Of a stretch of 64,000 nucleotides of DNA, positions 37,899 to 50,968 are shown piece by piece. Both the position numbers and the translations under genes were made by a program. The notes under the pieces are model-generated. The model was not told the origin of the DNA. It did no database searches and saw only the letters and a list, made by a program, of their open reading frames with translations. The stretch is taken from positions 8,001-72,000 of the forward strand of contig CM035323.1 in the NCBI GenBank assembly GCA_000497125.2, read 5' to 3'. Position 1 is the first letter of the stretch; every line of letters begins with the position of its first letter. Source of the DNA: Spironucleus salmonicida (taxonomy: Eukaryota > Fornicata > Diplomonadida > Hexamitidae).

Positions 37899-40800
37899 TC
37901 ACTCAATTGCTATCAATTGCAGTATATCTTGATTTTCTTCATGTCTGATGCCTGTCGCCACAACTTTTATATCACTAAACAGGTTTGATAGATAGCAATA
38001 GCGACCTTATCCTCTTATCACAAGCTAATTGTTTCCAATATAGGTTCTCTACTCGTCAGTGTACAATTATCCGTATACCTCCACCTAGCATTAATATAAT
38101 TTATCTGGTCTATCATTTATCTATTTAAACAATTTCTCAATAGTATCAAACTGCTCCTTAAACGACTAACCAAACAAGAATTCGTTATCTAGATTAACTT
38201 TTTAGCTCTAAATAAAATTTATTACTAGATATGCATACTCTCTTTCATAGCTACTCATTTATGTTAATATTTACTTATTTGCATCAACAATGTATCCAAT
38301 GTACTAGTTCTTATTCGCCAAATGAATAACGCCATTCTCAATTTTGTAGATAACACTTTAATAGTTTTAAATTTCTGAAAGTAACTTTCTGTAACTAGTT
38401 ATAATTGATATTTCCTAATTAATATATAGCACACTAAGGGTGTGCTTATAATAATCCTGCTCAATTTATGGATATATCTTATCATCTACAAACTCAGCTT
38501 AATACTCGACGTCGATCTCCAGCAGTCTCATGTTTATTTAATTGGACGCGTATAGCGTTTTTATGGTAGTACTTAAATATGTTTTATCTTCACTAAGTGT
38601 TATTATGCTCATTGAATCTGTGTTTTGCCTCTACTGGACAATAACAGTTAAAGCAGAATCATAACTTTACGTATACACCGATACTAACTCCAGTTCCAGA
38701 AATTCAAGCAAATGTAACAACTTTATTCTCTTAGCGTATATAATTAGAATCTTCGTATTCTTCTGTTTTATAAATTTAACCATCTGCGACATTTCGTGCA
38801 GCTGGGAATTAACCTTAGAGAGGTTATGAACAAGCGCAAGGTCCAGGATTACTTTGCTCAGTTATTCAATTTAATAGTAACATTCAAAATTCAATCTAAC
38901 TTTGCAGCTGGGTGAATTACATAGTTTCACAAAGTCGTGCAGTGGGACTTCGTCAGGCATCAGCATCATCCTAATGTTTCGTAAAGCCGCTATTACTGTG
39001 TCTTTATCATTTTCTTTTGTTATCCTCAAGATATAGTGCTAACGGCCATGCCTTATGATTTTGAATAATCTGAGGTCTCTATGCAATTTTTTTAAAATTT
39101 TGATTAAACTTGTAACATAAATACTATATTTAATAAATATATGATCATATCTAATTATCGCTAATACTTTTTTGCTCTGTCATGTAAGTGTTCCTCTCCT
39201 CCGTCTGCTGCTGCGTAACAAACTCATCCGCTAGTTTTCACATCCTAACCAGTGTAATTGCTTCGTGCTGATCCTGACCTATCTGGACGACATTCCTGAG
39301 TCCAAACGGTGCTGCCCTCTTCTCAAGCACTTCCTAGTTGTGGTAGCCGCACTGTACCGGCAGAGCCTGGCAGCCGTGCAGCCGCTCCAGTCCGAGGTCC
39401 CCGTACCCGTGGAAGGTGAGCACGAAATTGAATGGCATTTCGACTGCTTCTAATATCAGTGGTAGGTCCACACTCTTACTGAAGCAGATAGCGACGATCA
39501 ATCTGTCATCTATCATTTTCTACTCCCTCAGGATATCAAAAGCTTCTGCAGCTGATCCAATCGAGTCTTCAAGCACCTAGTTCCAGACAGAATACTGGCT
39601 TAACCTGTGCACCCCGTTGTTGAAATTGTGGAGAGCAAAGTCAAAGGTGGGCATCAGGGCCATCATCTCGTGCTTTCCTGGTATTCTACTTATTAACATC
39701 ATCAATTCCTCAGCATTCCTAGTAGCAATACTACCTTAGCGTAGATACTAGCAACCGATATCCCTGCTCTCCCCCTGCTGGATAATCAGTTGGATATTCT
39801 GGATAGCAGTCTCCGGTTGCTGTGTCACAATCATCATGAACAAGATGGCGTTCAGGTAGTTTATCAGTACGCTCCGCTTGAATAGCATGGACATGCTGCT
39901 GAACTCGCGCTAGGCCTCCATCGATGTAAGCTGGACCTTGGAGTACGTTTCTATGAACTAGCACATCAGACTATAGCTCAGAACCACGACCACCTCTTTG
40001 TTAAGGGTGGCTGAAGCAGTATACCTCAAATTGTAACTGCCGTCACTTGCGTGTAGATCAACATCTTATCTATGTATGTTAATTTTAAATTCATTCCATC
40101 TATTTTTATTACAACGTGTGCTAATGTCAATGTAATCTACTATTTAGGTAAGACTGCTGAACTAGTAAACTATACTCTTATTGCCGTTCACCTAAATAGC
40201 ATGCTTCTCAACTGCATTAAAATTACAAGCTTGCAATTGGTACTATGTAGTCACATACCATATATAAGGGCAGATATAAGGGCATATTAGCTGCATCCCG
40301 GCAGACTTCTCACCCATCATAGAATTTAGCAGTTCTACTAGAATAGAATTCTTGTCTAAATATGTTTTTAAGGTTTTTGGGATACCATCCAGTATTGCAC
40401 CCATATCATCACGGTTAGCCAACATGCTGCGCTTGTCGTACTGGGCACTATGCACCAGCGACGGGTGTGGTTGGACGTAACCAAGAATGCTGGCGGCACA
40501 ATTGTAGATAAAGTATTGTCCAGAACCTTAACAACTGAACTTATCTAGTGAAGACTCATTTATTAAGTTTATATCTGTCCCAACTATTATAACTTAAAAT
40601 GTAGCGGCACGACGAGTCTAAAACAGTTTTGCATGAGTGATGTTTAATCGATTTTCTAACATTTTATTGTTAGTAGTTAGTAATCGCATTTAATCCACAT
40701 ACTGCATGGGGAGAGCTGCTTAGCCTAAATAGCAAATTATTTATTCATTTATAGAATATTACCAAAATCTTGTAGCAACTTCACACTCACCTCTATAATT

Positions 40801-43014
40801 ATTGCCATAATTCTTATCTTTATATATACATATATCACTTAAACCAATAAACTAAAATGTCTTCCAGAACAGCGTCTCCACCGCCCTCGGGTCGAACAAA
40901 GAAAGTATGAACCTGAAAAAGTACACGTCGAACTCTTCGTGATAATTTTTCTAGTCTAAGTAATTTTTCGGTAGTCCTAAGTAAAATTTGTTTTTAAACT
41001 TTTCCCTGTTTTTTACATTCAGAATTTGCGGTGAGTAGACTATAAGCTCATCAAGGATGTCGTATTCCTCAATCTGAAGCTGCAGGTACTCTGTCGCTAT
41101 AAAAACGTACTCCACATCGGTCAGTATTGCTTCGAGCAGGCTGAAGTATATTGTAAGAAAGCGCTGGTTCGCATATATCTGCTTGTATATTTCTGTTTAT
41201 TTATCGTATTTCTGTTTTCTTAACGTTCGTATATTTTTTATAATATTCTACAATTCCTGGTAGCAATCTAGGGTCAAACTCCTATGCTCTTCTGATGCAC
41301 TGATTTCGTCGAGTTCTGTTTTAATTGCTGAAAGCAAGTCCGTATGCAGAAGCTGCTAAAGCACTCGACAAGCGAAAGTATGTTTTGTATACTTTTTAGC
41401 TTTATACTCATCGGAATACTATTCAAATTGGTCATTTTGTAGAATATTTACTATAGCACAATACTGTTGTCTTCCAATGTTAACCAGCCTCTGTCGGTAA
41501 TCGCTGAAGATCATCTAGCACAGCACTGTGCATTTTACATAATTTTACTTCTGCGATTCTAGACACTCGTCAACTAGCATCAACGGGCGTTTCTTACCCT
41601 AGTGTTTATAATTATATTCCAGCACTTAAGCATCCGTTATGCCGCTGGTATCAACATCACCCTCGTAGATAAAAAATGAGTATTGTTTTAACAAGTCGAA
41701 CTGTTGCTTTATCGAGCTATTAAATTTCAAATGCTTAATAACCCTGATCCCAGATACCCCATTAATTCTGCTTTAGTCTTTATACATATTTTTGATAAAA
41801 ATATTCATCTTCCTGTAAAGGTACTATAAATGGTCCAAACTATCCAGCTGAAAGGTACGGAAGTCGCATATATCATTTAGTATCGTTTCTTTGAAATTAT
41901 TCAAATCCTGCAGCTCGAAAGTATTTTGGTATAATGTCTCCAGTTACGAGTGGAATGACCCAGTTTTGTAGTAATATAGCGGCTGGTCCTCAGAGCCTTC
42001 TTTGTTAACCAACATTGGAGAATTTCCCATCAGGAGGTGGAAAAAATACTGCGTGTACAAGGCTACACTTTTCCCAGACTTGGAACTCTGGTTTATGACA
42101 GCGTTCGTAAGATTCTTATTTATTTCATTTTTAACCAACGAGAATAATGCAAAATATTCTGCCTTGAAGAGGTAGGACACGTGGCAGAGCTGCTGGAACA
42201 TGAACAGGCAAATACCTGTACCAAGAAAATGTGTGGGGAGCTGGAACAGGTTGATAAGGTCAAACTTATCCAGCTATGGTTTTTCTTATTCTGTGAATGA
42301 CTCTCCATTGTAAATCTTATTCGATACCTCAAATATCTTTCTAAGCAAAACCAATTTATAGCTATACACATTTGTTGCGCTTTTATTCTTCTTTAATTCT
42401 GTAAACTAAGTATCATACAACCTGAATGCCGACTAGCCAAAAATCAATGGTAGAATTAGAGGATACTTACCTTCTGATTGGTATTTAATAGCTGCTAGCT
42501 ATAATAATACCTGATTTTCATGAAAATTTAAATCATCTATAAATTCAGGTTAGAGAAGCTATTCCGTGTCAAAACTACTGTAAAAAGAAAAGTACTGCAA
42601 ATGGTAGTCTTTAATGCTATTTGCAAATTTATCAAAATCAGGGTTTCGTGTGGAGTTTGTCGAAAGCACTCTAAGCCCCATCTGTGCTGCAACAAGACCA
42701 ATATTGTCCCAAAATTATGGATCTTGCGATTTAATAACTGCTTCAACCTGTGATATCTAAAACAGCACATTCTGAGCAATTTTCCCCAGCTTCTTGTAGA
42801 GCAGGACGACCTAGACCGCGCACAGCTGCTCCTTGGTAGTAATAGTTGATCGGAGTATGTACCTGCAACTCATGTCCAACTGCCTGGACTATCTGATCTC
42901 GCTGCCTTCTATGGTAAAGGTGAGCAGCTCCTAGGTATTTCTTTCGACTTTGACTTTTCCATCACGAATCGCGTATTGGTGCACTGCGAAGTCTACTGAT
43001 AGTGGATTTGTCAT
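37899..43014 (-). pseudogene. Giant P-loop family protein, interrupted by a TGA and a frameshift (copy Z1)
   Basis: From ATG 43014 a frame of 1,258 codons runs to a TGA at 39238-39240. In-frame coding-like sequence continues after it (K-L-A-D-E-F-V-T-Q-Q-Q). A frameshift within 39145-39179, probably at a run of six T (39168-39173), then leads into a second frame that is open to TGA 37899-37901. The combined length, about 1,705 codons, matches the intact 1,683-residue paralogue at 14036-19087. Walker A-like S-K-S-G-K-S centres on Lys315. Walker B-like M-L-V-D-E-C has Asp482 and Glu483. The order of shared blocks matches the paralogue. Both tandem copies share the TGA and the frameshift. If the TGA is a true stop, a truncated 1,258-residue protein may still be made. 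The sequence after the break differs between copies in a way that still keeps the frame. Confidence 0.8.
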
Positions 43015-44546
43015 TTAGAGTGAAACCTGTGTAATTAAATATGTTAGGTAGTAAGTAATTGTAATTTCAGCTATATATCATATGAAGTGTAGTATTGTAT
43101 ATAATAGTTAATATAGTATTAAATAATAATTACAGACAAAGTCACTATTTGTGTGGTTTCTGTGAGCGAGATGGGCATGCTAAGTATCATCCAGTTAAAA
43201 CTAAAATATATTATGTTTACTAATTCGGTATATCCTTCATGATGTACTTATATGTCTCTCCTGCAACTAAATGCACAGGTTATCTATCCTGTTCTCTTGC
43301 ACTCAGAAATATTTCGCTCTTCCAACTACGCCAGTAACACCAAATTCACCATTTTCGGTCACTACTATTACGAGCGTAACATAATTTTCCTATTAACCCT
43401 CTATATTACAAACCTGTACTCCAGCTTTCAGGCCTCAACCCAGTGCATGAAAACCTGCATATTGCACGAAACTGGATATCCTAGCATGAATATGTGATAT
43501 TGCCCTCCCAGTATGATGACTTTCTATTTTTAATAAAGTATTAACAATTGTACCAATATCCAACCAGAACATAATATCACTTACCCCTAGTTCTGCTGTG
43601 ATGCCTTTATAATGTCAAGATTAGTTTTACCTCCATTTTCCCTACATCCATACTTATGGAACACCTTCAATACTTCGTCCCACGTACCAACACTATATAA
43701 AACCATGTCCCAGCCCGCTGGTATGCTTTACAGTATAATAATATTTAGTAAATGGTAATAATGGTAAGTCCATTAAACACAGATTTATGGTATCAGAAAT
43801 ACTCATCACTCCTTTACCTTCATATTTTAGCAACTACAAAGACTTTCTGTAGTGCTAACCTGGCATACTTAATACTGCATTTGCACTGTGATTACTTAAT
43901 TGGTGATAAGTATTCCGATAATAGCAAAGTATCAACACGGTGCAATGATAATTAATATCTGAGTACTAGTACAAGAAGTTAAGAATTCAATTTATCGAGC
44001 AACTGAATACCTACTAGTTATCAGGTATTATATATATAATTTATGGGACCTCCTACTCATGGATAGATTATTTGTATTCTAGCGGCATCGCCATGATTGT
44101 TCAATGCCTAATGATCAAATTATTCTAACATGCACTCATGGAATAGAATCGCAAGAAGCACGTATATGTGTCCAGTGGTTACCATGTTGTTTGATCCATG
44201 CAAAAATAACCATTCCAGTCCTTCAAATTGTTATATGTAAATAATATTAGTTAAACCAGCTTATAAATTTTTGGTCAAGAGGTTGACACAGTATATTCAT
44301 GTTTATCTTTAAAATGTTGTATTTCATTATATAATATATTATACCGCAAATATAATCAAAGCTAAGATCGTAACGCTTTTGCAGGCTCTTAGCTTATCAC
44401 CAGGGTCTTTTGCTAATTCATGACTTAGCGTATTTAGTATAAAATTGTGATATAGCACTACTAGCTACTCAGTCACTGAGGTAGCTCAACTTCTAATATT
44501 TTTATTTTAGGAATATCTTGAGGCGCCTCCAAATATTTTGACTTGC
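43015..44546. other. AT-rich spacer between the tandem units, with one small ORF
   Basis: Intergenic DNA. A plus-strand frame from ATG 43252 to TGA 43495-43497 encodes 81 residues with a hydrophobic stretch in the middle and contains neither TAA nor TAG. It has no recognised motif and is only a weak gene candidate. The rest shows no gene. Confidence 0.4.
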
Positions 44547-45005
44547 TCAAAGTAGACAGTCGCCAAGATGCAGCACTAAAATCTATGCTGATAAATTCTT
44601 CAGGCGTTCGCTAGAACAGCTTACGAGGAAAACCGAAATATTTTAACTCTTCCTAGAGTTTAATATATCACTGCAGATTTAGTACTTACATGATATACCT
44701 ATGTACTTATCTACATATGTAAATTTCTTAAACCAGGCAACTACCAGTAAATCCTTACTCTAAATCGTTCCTACCTCAGCTCTACGCCGCAATTACCTTT
44801 TATTGTCAAATGCTAAAATTACCACAAGGCCCACAAACCTCCCAAAGATAACCAGCACCGAAGCCGCAATGCCAGAAACACGACCCACACCAAGCTAATT
44901 ACATCCACCTTAATAAACCCGTATAACCTTACTATAGCCCTCCTAGCGCAACCTGCACCTCCCATTCGCATCCCTCCCCACATACGGCAAACACGATCCG
45001 AAACT
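44547..45005 (-). pseudogene. Remnant of a CRMP-like C-terminus
   Basis: A minus-strand frame is open between a TGA at 45006-45008 and TGA 44547-44549 (152 codons, TAA/TAG as glutamine). It starts with a few cysteines. It continues into G-V-G-R-V-S-G-I-A-A-S-V-L-V-I-F-G, a glycine/valine-rich membrane span like those of the CRMPs, followed by basic residues (D-N-K-R, then R-R-R) and a tail. There is no start codon, and most of the expected cysteine-rich ectodomain is missing. It ends head to head with the second polytopic cysteine-rich gene. I infer a truncated CRMP. Confidence 0.45.
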
Positions 45006-45199
45006 TCAGCAGACCCTCCTGCAGGCCTTAGTGGAAAGCGCGGTTTTCTATATTGAACATGGAGCATAAATTTCACCTCGAACTGCGATTTTCGCTGCAT
45101 TCGCAAAGCCCTATGGCAGTTCCAGCAGGCCGCTGTTCAAAAATGCGTCAAAACGGAAATCGTGAAATCGATTTTAGCTATCGCGCTATTCTGCTAGAA

Positions 45200-47362
45200 G
45201 GGCCTAGCTTTGCAGTGAAATGTGCGGTATGGGTAGGCACGGCTTCTGCTTCTACGCTGGAAAGAACGTGGTTTGCGCGAACTTCTGGCGTTGCGATAAG
45301 CTGCAGCATTAGTGTAGAAATAGCAAAGGCAGTTTTCTGAGTTTCGGTGTATCATGTATTTAGCAAGTTAACGACTCCTGCGGGTCAGATTGGGATGGAA
45401 ATATTTACTGCTTCGAGTGTGGTAATTTGCAGCAGTCGTTTAAGTGCTAGCAGGGCTCAGTTCAGTTCAAGTTTGGGGGTGCTTGCAAGCAGCACGCGAG
45501 CAATTTCGCCGATTCATGCGCGCTTGAGGGTGTGAATAAAGTATGCGCAGACGGAAATTGCAGGAAGTTTGACAAGCTAAAAAATATGTGCGTGGAGTGC
45601 GATAGCACGTTGGTGAACATTAAGGGAAATTGTGGTGTTCTGACGGTTCCATAGAATGGGCAGCCGCGGGCCGGTGCATTGCGTCAGTATAGCGTTTCTG
45701 GTGCGATTAGTGCGATGAAGGATGGAGTGGAAATGTGTGCGATTAGTGCGCGAAAGGCTACATGCCGTGCAAATGCACGAGTGGGCTATTTGCGCTCTGC
45801 TGCTGCAAAGTCGGGCTAGGGCTGAACGGCGTGTGCTATAGCAATGAGGCTGGCTGTGCAATTTGCGTTTCTTGCAGCTCTAGGCACCAACTTAGTAATT
45901 AAGAATGCGTTAAAATTGGTCTGACCAAGCAGTAGGTACTTAGTTTTTTTGTTCCTGCTTCACTAGTATTACTAGTTTTACTTGCTTTAATGTTAATTGT
46001 ATTTTTAATTGGGAAGGAAAAGCGAAAATGTTTATAGATTTTTGTAAAAAAGCTGGTTAAGCGCCTCGGAATTCACCTTATATTCGTCATACTATCATAA
46101 ATTTTAGCTGTCATAGTAGCTATATAGGATGTCTACATAGATGATTTTTCATGCAAACAGCGGTTAGCATATTCTCGATGCTGCCATTTGCCTTGCTATT
46201 CTTGTTTTTAGCGCCTCCAGTATACAAGAGGTACTTTTTTAACATGGTGTCTCATTTTTATTTGTTTATTCTGGCAGCCGCTATCTAGGTATTGTTTAAT
46301 GCTGTTTAGTACCTAGCTGTAACAGATATTGTCTAAGACTTTGGAGAACAGATCTATAAACTAGCAGGTCCCCAAATAACGCTATTATTGTGCATATTTC
46401 TCGCAAGATTCAGATTCAAACCCCAACAGAAGCTAGCCCTGTTCATAGGCTTAGGGCTTCCGCTAGCAACATAAATATATTATACGATCTAGGATTCTAT
46501 GGCAGCTGGGTACTTTACTGGATCCTCGGCAGGAAATGCTATCATAGGCCAAGCTATGGTTCTTCTAGCTATAATATTAAGCGGTACGTAATTTTATGTA
46601 TTTGATTTGATTCTCGGACGATATGGCGAGGTGGGCGCTATTTACAGAATTTCGCTTTCGTCTTTCTGCATTAATCCAGTCGTTGGATTGTTATACCCTG
46701 GTGAAATATTAAATGCGATTCTTTAGTATGACATATTTTTCTCCAGCTTGCTCACCTAAATGTTATTTAACGTGGTCAATATTATAGTAATGATGCGAAT
46801 ATCGGCAGTTGAGTTTTCGATAAACCTAATCTCATCAGCAATTTGGGCACAGTTTATAGCAGCGGTAGGGGATTATTATTATTCGTAAAATAATAACTAC
46901 CTCAGTACACCCATTCATGTTATTCTCCAAACTTTTGCTTTAGTTATTGTTTTTGTTAGTTTAACCTACTTTAATATCAGAAGCTCTTACTGGTATCATA
47001 GAAAGAATGTGAGGTAAGCAAAAGAGCTAGAAACTGAGGTCAGTGGAGTTATGCCCTTCATTAAAACCGCAATACTGAAGAAAAAGGATCGATCATAGAC
47101 GGAATCTGACTAATTTAATGATAACGTGGAAAGCTCCACATCCTAGATGAGACGAAACATAATGAATCTCGATGGAAATTTGCCAAGAAAAGGTACAGGG
47201 AAACCATTTCTTATCAGCAAAAACAACGTATTAGATAGCAATGAACTTTTTGGAACAAAATAATATAAATCTCAACAAAATTCACAGAAATTGTTTACTG
47301 GTATAGATTCCAAGCTTTAGCTGGCTTCCTTTGAGATACGATCGCCAAATCCTGTGGAGTGA
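45200..47362 (+). pseudogene. Cysteine-rich polytopic membrane protein, frameshifted and 5' divergent (copy 2)
   Basis: Near-identical to 23174-25204 from about 45335 to the TGA at 47360-47362. Upstream, from about 45200 to 45335, it is recognisably related but strongly diverged (shared words F-C-F-Y and S-F-L-S-F-G-V-S-C-I). Further upstream, similarity is lost. Relative to copy 1 it lacks a G near 45668, which moves the reading into a frame that soon meets TGA. It also lacks a T near 46149 and carries a small replacement near 45739. The ectodomain and membrane region therefore cannot be read in one frame. It is a pseudogene, or only the first copy is functional. Confidence 0.8.
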
Positions 47363-48051
47363 CAAATTCGTATCGTAAATCTCTTATCCACATAAATGCA
47401 TTTTTAATATAAAGTGTATATTATATAATGTTAGTATTAATTTAATTGAATAATATATTAATGATATTAAATTCATTTTGTTAATTTCCCTTCTTACTTG
47501 TAGTTATGATTTATGATATTAAATAATTAGTTTTATATAATATTATACTTTATTTGCTATTCATCGTATAAATTATTTAATAGAGTTGAATTCATATCTT
47601 CTAACTTATAATTATGACATCATTATTTTATTACAAATAGAAGTTATTAATTTTTGCTGTGAACAATCTTTGATATTGTATGAAAAGTGTTAAGAAAATA
47701 TTAAAAAATATATAATATGTTAATATATTTTTTACATAATTTTAAATAAAATTGCCTACTATTATAACTATTTGCAGATAACTGAAATCTTTAAATTACT
47801 GAGTACCTTTCAAAAGATTTTCTATTTTTTACATTAAGTTATCTTTATATGTGATATTGTTGTAATTAATTATTGTCTTATACATTACATTTTATAATTA
47901 AATGTATTTATTAATATAATAATTAAGTGACTAGTTTTTAGTTTTTGGACCAATTTTAATATTTAAGTTAAACATACTTTATAAAATTAAGAAAAACAGC
48001 GAAATAATGTTTTGCTGATTAACTAATATAATATTTATCATAATCTTTAAA
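47363..48051. other. AT-rich spacer upstream of the small CRMP (copy 2)
   Basis: Counterpart of 25205-25889. Near-identical until about 47890, then increasingly different up to the start codon. Confidence 0.5.
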
Positions 48052-48678
48052 ATGGCCGAACATAATAATAACAATAAGCAAGTTAACAATGCAGAAACCA
48101 AGTGTACAAGACATACCGACTGCTCACACGCAAATAAAGGTTATTGCGATAAAAATAGCAAAACGTGTAAACCATGCTAAGCAAACTGCATTGCATGCTA
48201 ATCCGCAGATTTGTGCAATTCCTGTGAGCCTACTACTCACGTAACCACAATAGCAGGCGAATGCACTCCAAAATGTGTGTCTCTCAAAAATAACGAATTT
48301 TGCGACAATGGAACCGCTAAATCATGTACAAAAGATGCTACTTCACCTTGCCACTGTACGGATAATCTAAACTGTGGTACTTGTGAGGACAGCATTATGC
48401 CAAAATGCGCTACATGTTTAACAGGAATGAAATTGGATGAGAACTCGCGTTGTGCGGATTGTATGGACGGGTATATAAAAATTACAGCAAGATGCTGGCT
48501 AGTTGGAACAGACCCAAATATCCCAGTTAATCCCATGGATCCAGTGGACCCCGAAGTCCCTACTAGCAACAAGCTAGGTGGTGGGGCAATTACCGGGATT
48601 GTGGTCGGGGCGGTTGTCGTCGTGGGCGCCGTTGCTGGCGGTCTTGCTTATTATTTTATCAAGAGGGGTAAAAAGTGA
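48052..48678 (+). CDS. Small cysteine-rich membrane protein, 208 residues (copy 2, divergent)
   Basis: ATG 48052 to TGA 48676-48678. Same architecture as the gene at 25890-26516: 22 cysteines, a proline-rich linker (T-D-P-N-I-P to P-T-S-N), a glycine/valine-rich span (G-G-G-A-I-T-G-I-V-V-G) and tail K-R-G-K-K. Codons TAA/TAG serve as glutamine, though from 48211 on the frame contains none. About 73 of 209 aligned positions differ from copy 1, including two compensating one-codon indels. Every cysteine and the last 18 residues are identical. The surrounding non-coding DNA is nearly identical, so this gene has been replaced or has diversified on its own. Probably a surface antigen. Confidence 0.9.
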
Positions 48679-48928
48679 TATATATTATATATGAATTTAT
48701 AATATTTTTTGAATTTCCAATGTAAGAATTCAATTTGAATAATAATATAAAATACTATTTAACGTATATAATAATAGATCTAAGTAAAACCTACAAAAAT
48801 AAAAATAAAATTACCTAATTATAACGCAAAATGAATAAAAGCTTCAATTTCGATAATTTTATTCAGTTGCTACACATTGACTGTTCTTCGCCACAATATC
48901 ACTCACACCAAAACTATTCCAATGTAAT

Positions 48929-50968
48929 TCAGTAATTATGCTCACTTTAATCTCTCATTTACGGACTACTTGCCCTTATTTTAAGTGCCTACCCCTACGT
49001 TACCTCACCTGAAACCAATCCCTCGATATTTTTCTTATTCTTTTTAACCTTTTTTACAACAAAAATTCCAACTCCAATGCTCAGCATGATAATAACCAAA
49101 ACAGCCACTACAATCCCCACTGTTTTTCCAACACTTTTGTTGCTACACCCAGAAAGCTCCTAATTCTCGCTACAGACCTTGCAGACCCCATTAACCGCCA
49201 TCGCTCCGTTAACGCAAACACTGCACTAATTCGAGTCATACTCCTTGCAGTTATCTACCATCTTCCCTTAAAAAGCACACGCCTCTCCAAGTTTTAACTT
49301 TGAGCAGCTGATGCATTTCCCGTCCTGTAAAAACATTCCATCGGCGCACATCTAGCAGGCATCACCTACGCATTTTATGCAATTTTTGATAGTTTTGGAC
49401 CCGCACTAGCAGGATACATCCATTGGCTGACCAGTTTTGCAGGTTTCACATTTAGTTTAGAACAAAAACTTGCCCGACTCGCACGCTGTGCAAGCTTTAG
49501 CATCTGAGCGGCATGTAGAGCAGGTTTTATCACATTTTCTACAAAACCTAGTAGCATCAGGATCCGATGTCGGACAAAACTCGTTAGGCTTGCACTCTGC
49601 ATCATCACGGCAGGGGTCTTTCTTACAGTCTCCATTAATTGACGAGTAACCCTTTATGCAGGTCCTGCATGTGTTATTGTCGCACTGCGCACAGTTGGTT
49701 TTTTTCGTGTTGCCGCACTGGCAACTTGAGCCAATTGGCATTGATTTGGAGCAGTATTGGCAGGTATTTTATGCTGTAATAAAATATGAATTTTCGCACA
49801 CCAAACACGAGCCCCTCATGTTGGCCTAAAGACAGTTTTGAGACAACTGTGAACAATTGTTTTGAGCATTGATGTAAAAACCAGAAGCGCACTTTAAGCA
49901 TCTACCTGTAGGATGGGCCAAAAGACAGTTTTCAGATAATTTTGCGCAACCATGTTTTTCCGTTAAATAGTTCCCTGAAAAGCACTTAGTGCATTTGTTC
50001 GATTATTCGGTACACGTTTCACATGATTTATCACATTTGGTACACTAATTAAAAATGTTAGTATGGGACTGACAGTATTCCCCACTGATGCATTAAGTAT
50101 CTATCGTACACTCGTTGTAAAGACATTATCCTTTGACTGTGGCTTAATCGTGGATGCAGCGAAAACAGCCAGTTGTAGAACATCTGCTACAATTAGCAAT
50201 TAATTTGCCTGCACAATGGCATTCGCTACGGCTTGGCATATCATTATTGCAAGGCTTACATGTACCGTCCTCTGCAGTATAATAACCTTCGTTACAGAGA
50301 GAACAATAGTCAGCACGGATACATTTCTGACAATTATCCATGCATCCGTAACATTATCCCGATCTATATTTATTATCATCACAATATTAACCCTCTAAAC
50401 AATCGTTCTACTTGGTGCAAGTAGGTTTACATGCCTAATTCACTAGAATGTAATTTTTAGCACAGGTCTAACAATCATTATTATAACACTATGCGCACCC
50501 TTCTTGCATTGTATAACGACATACACATCGGGAACCTCTTGGCATATCCTTCGAGCAGCTGAGGCATTTATTGTCAGCTGATAAATAGTAACCAGAAGGG
50601 CACTAAACACATTCTGTAGCAGAAATGCAACTCTCGCATGGCGAAATGCATTTTTTACAAGAGCCATTTTCAAGGTAATATCCTCCATCACACAAAGTAC
50701 ATTCAGTGGGTGAATCACAGTAGTAACAATTGTCGCTACACTTTTCACATTTATCACCATTAATATAATAGTTTTATATGCAATCTTCACACTTATCCCC
50801 GTTACATTCCTTGCAGGAAGGTTGAAGAGTGTTATTGCATTTACACTTTGCATTACTAGGCATAGAGAAGTTGCATTCCAAACAGTCTTAGTATCTCCAT
50901 CCAACATCTACTGGACAGTAATATCCATTGGAGCACTCATTCTTGCCGGACCAGCATGTACCGCTCAT
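48929..50968 (-). CDS. Cysteine-rich membrane protein, 679 residues (copy 2)
   Basis: ATG 50968 to TGA 48929-48931, same length and architecture as the gene at 26767-28806. The C-terminal two-thirds are essentially identical. Differences cluster in residues 11-37 near the N-terminus, where C-P-P-N-V-G-Y-F in copy 1 is C-P-V-D-V-G-W-R here with the cysteine positions kept. A few single substitutions follow in the first third (for example Ser to Pro near 50709, Asp to Gly near 50592, Ile to Val near 50608). No signal peptide; one C-terminal span; lysine-rich juxtamembrane stretch. Confidence 0.9.

Larger units (their letters stand above)
23174..41800. repeat. Segmental tandem duplication, unit 1 (matches 45335-64000)
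   Basis: Sequence from about 23174 matches the sequence 22.16-22.20 kb downstream continuously to the window end. The offset changes in small steps (about 22,161 at the left end, 22,158 at 25204, 22,162 at 25890, 22,163 near 31463, 22,199-22,200 from 34300 on), each step explained by a small indel. Long AT-rich spacers are almost identical, with only scattered substitutions. Divergence is concentrated in patches, mainly in genes. The unit probably continues beyond 41800, but its second copy is cut by the window edge. Confidence 0.95.

Noticed and set aside
39145-39240. Short spliceosomal intron removing the internal TGA
   Set aside because: A GT...AG stretch of 19 bases surrounds the TGA, but removing it does not restore the downstream frame, and no branch-point-like motif is seen.
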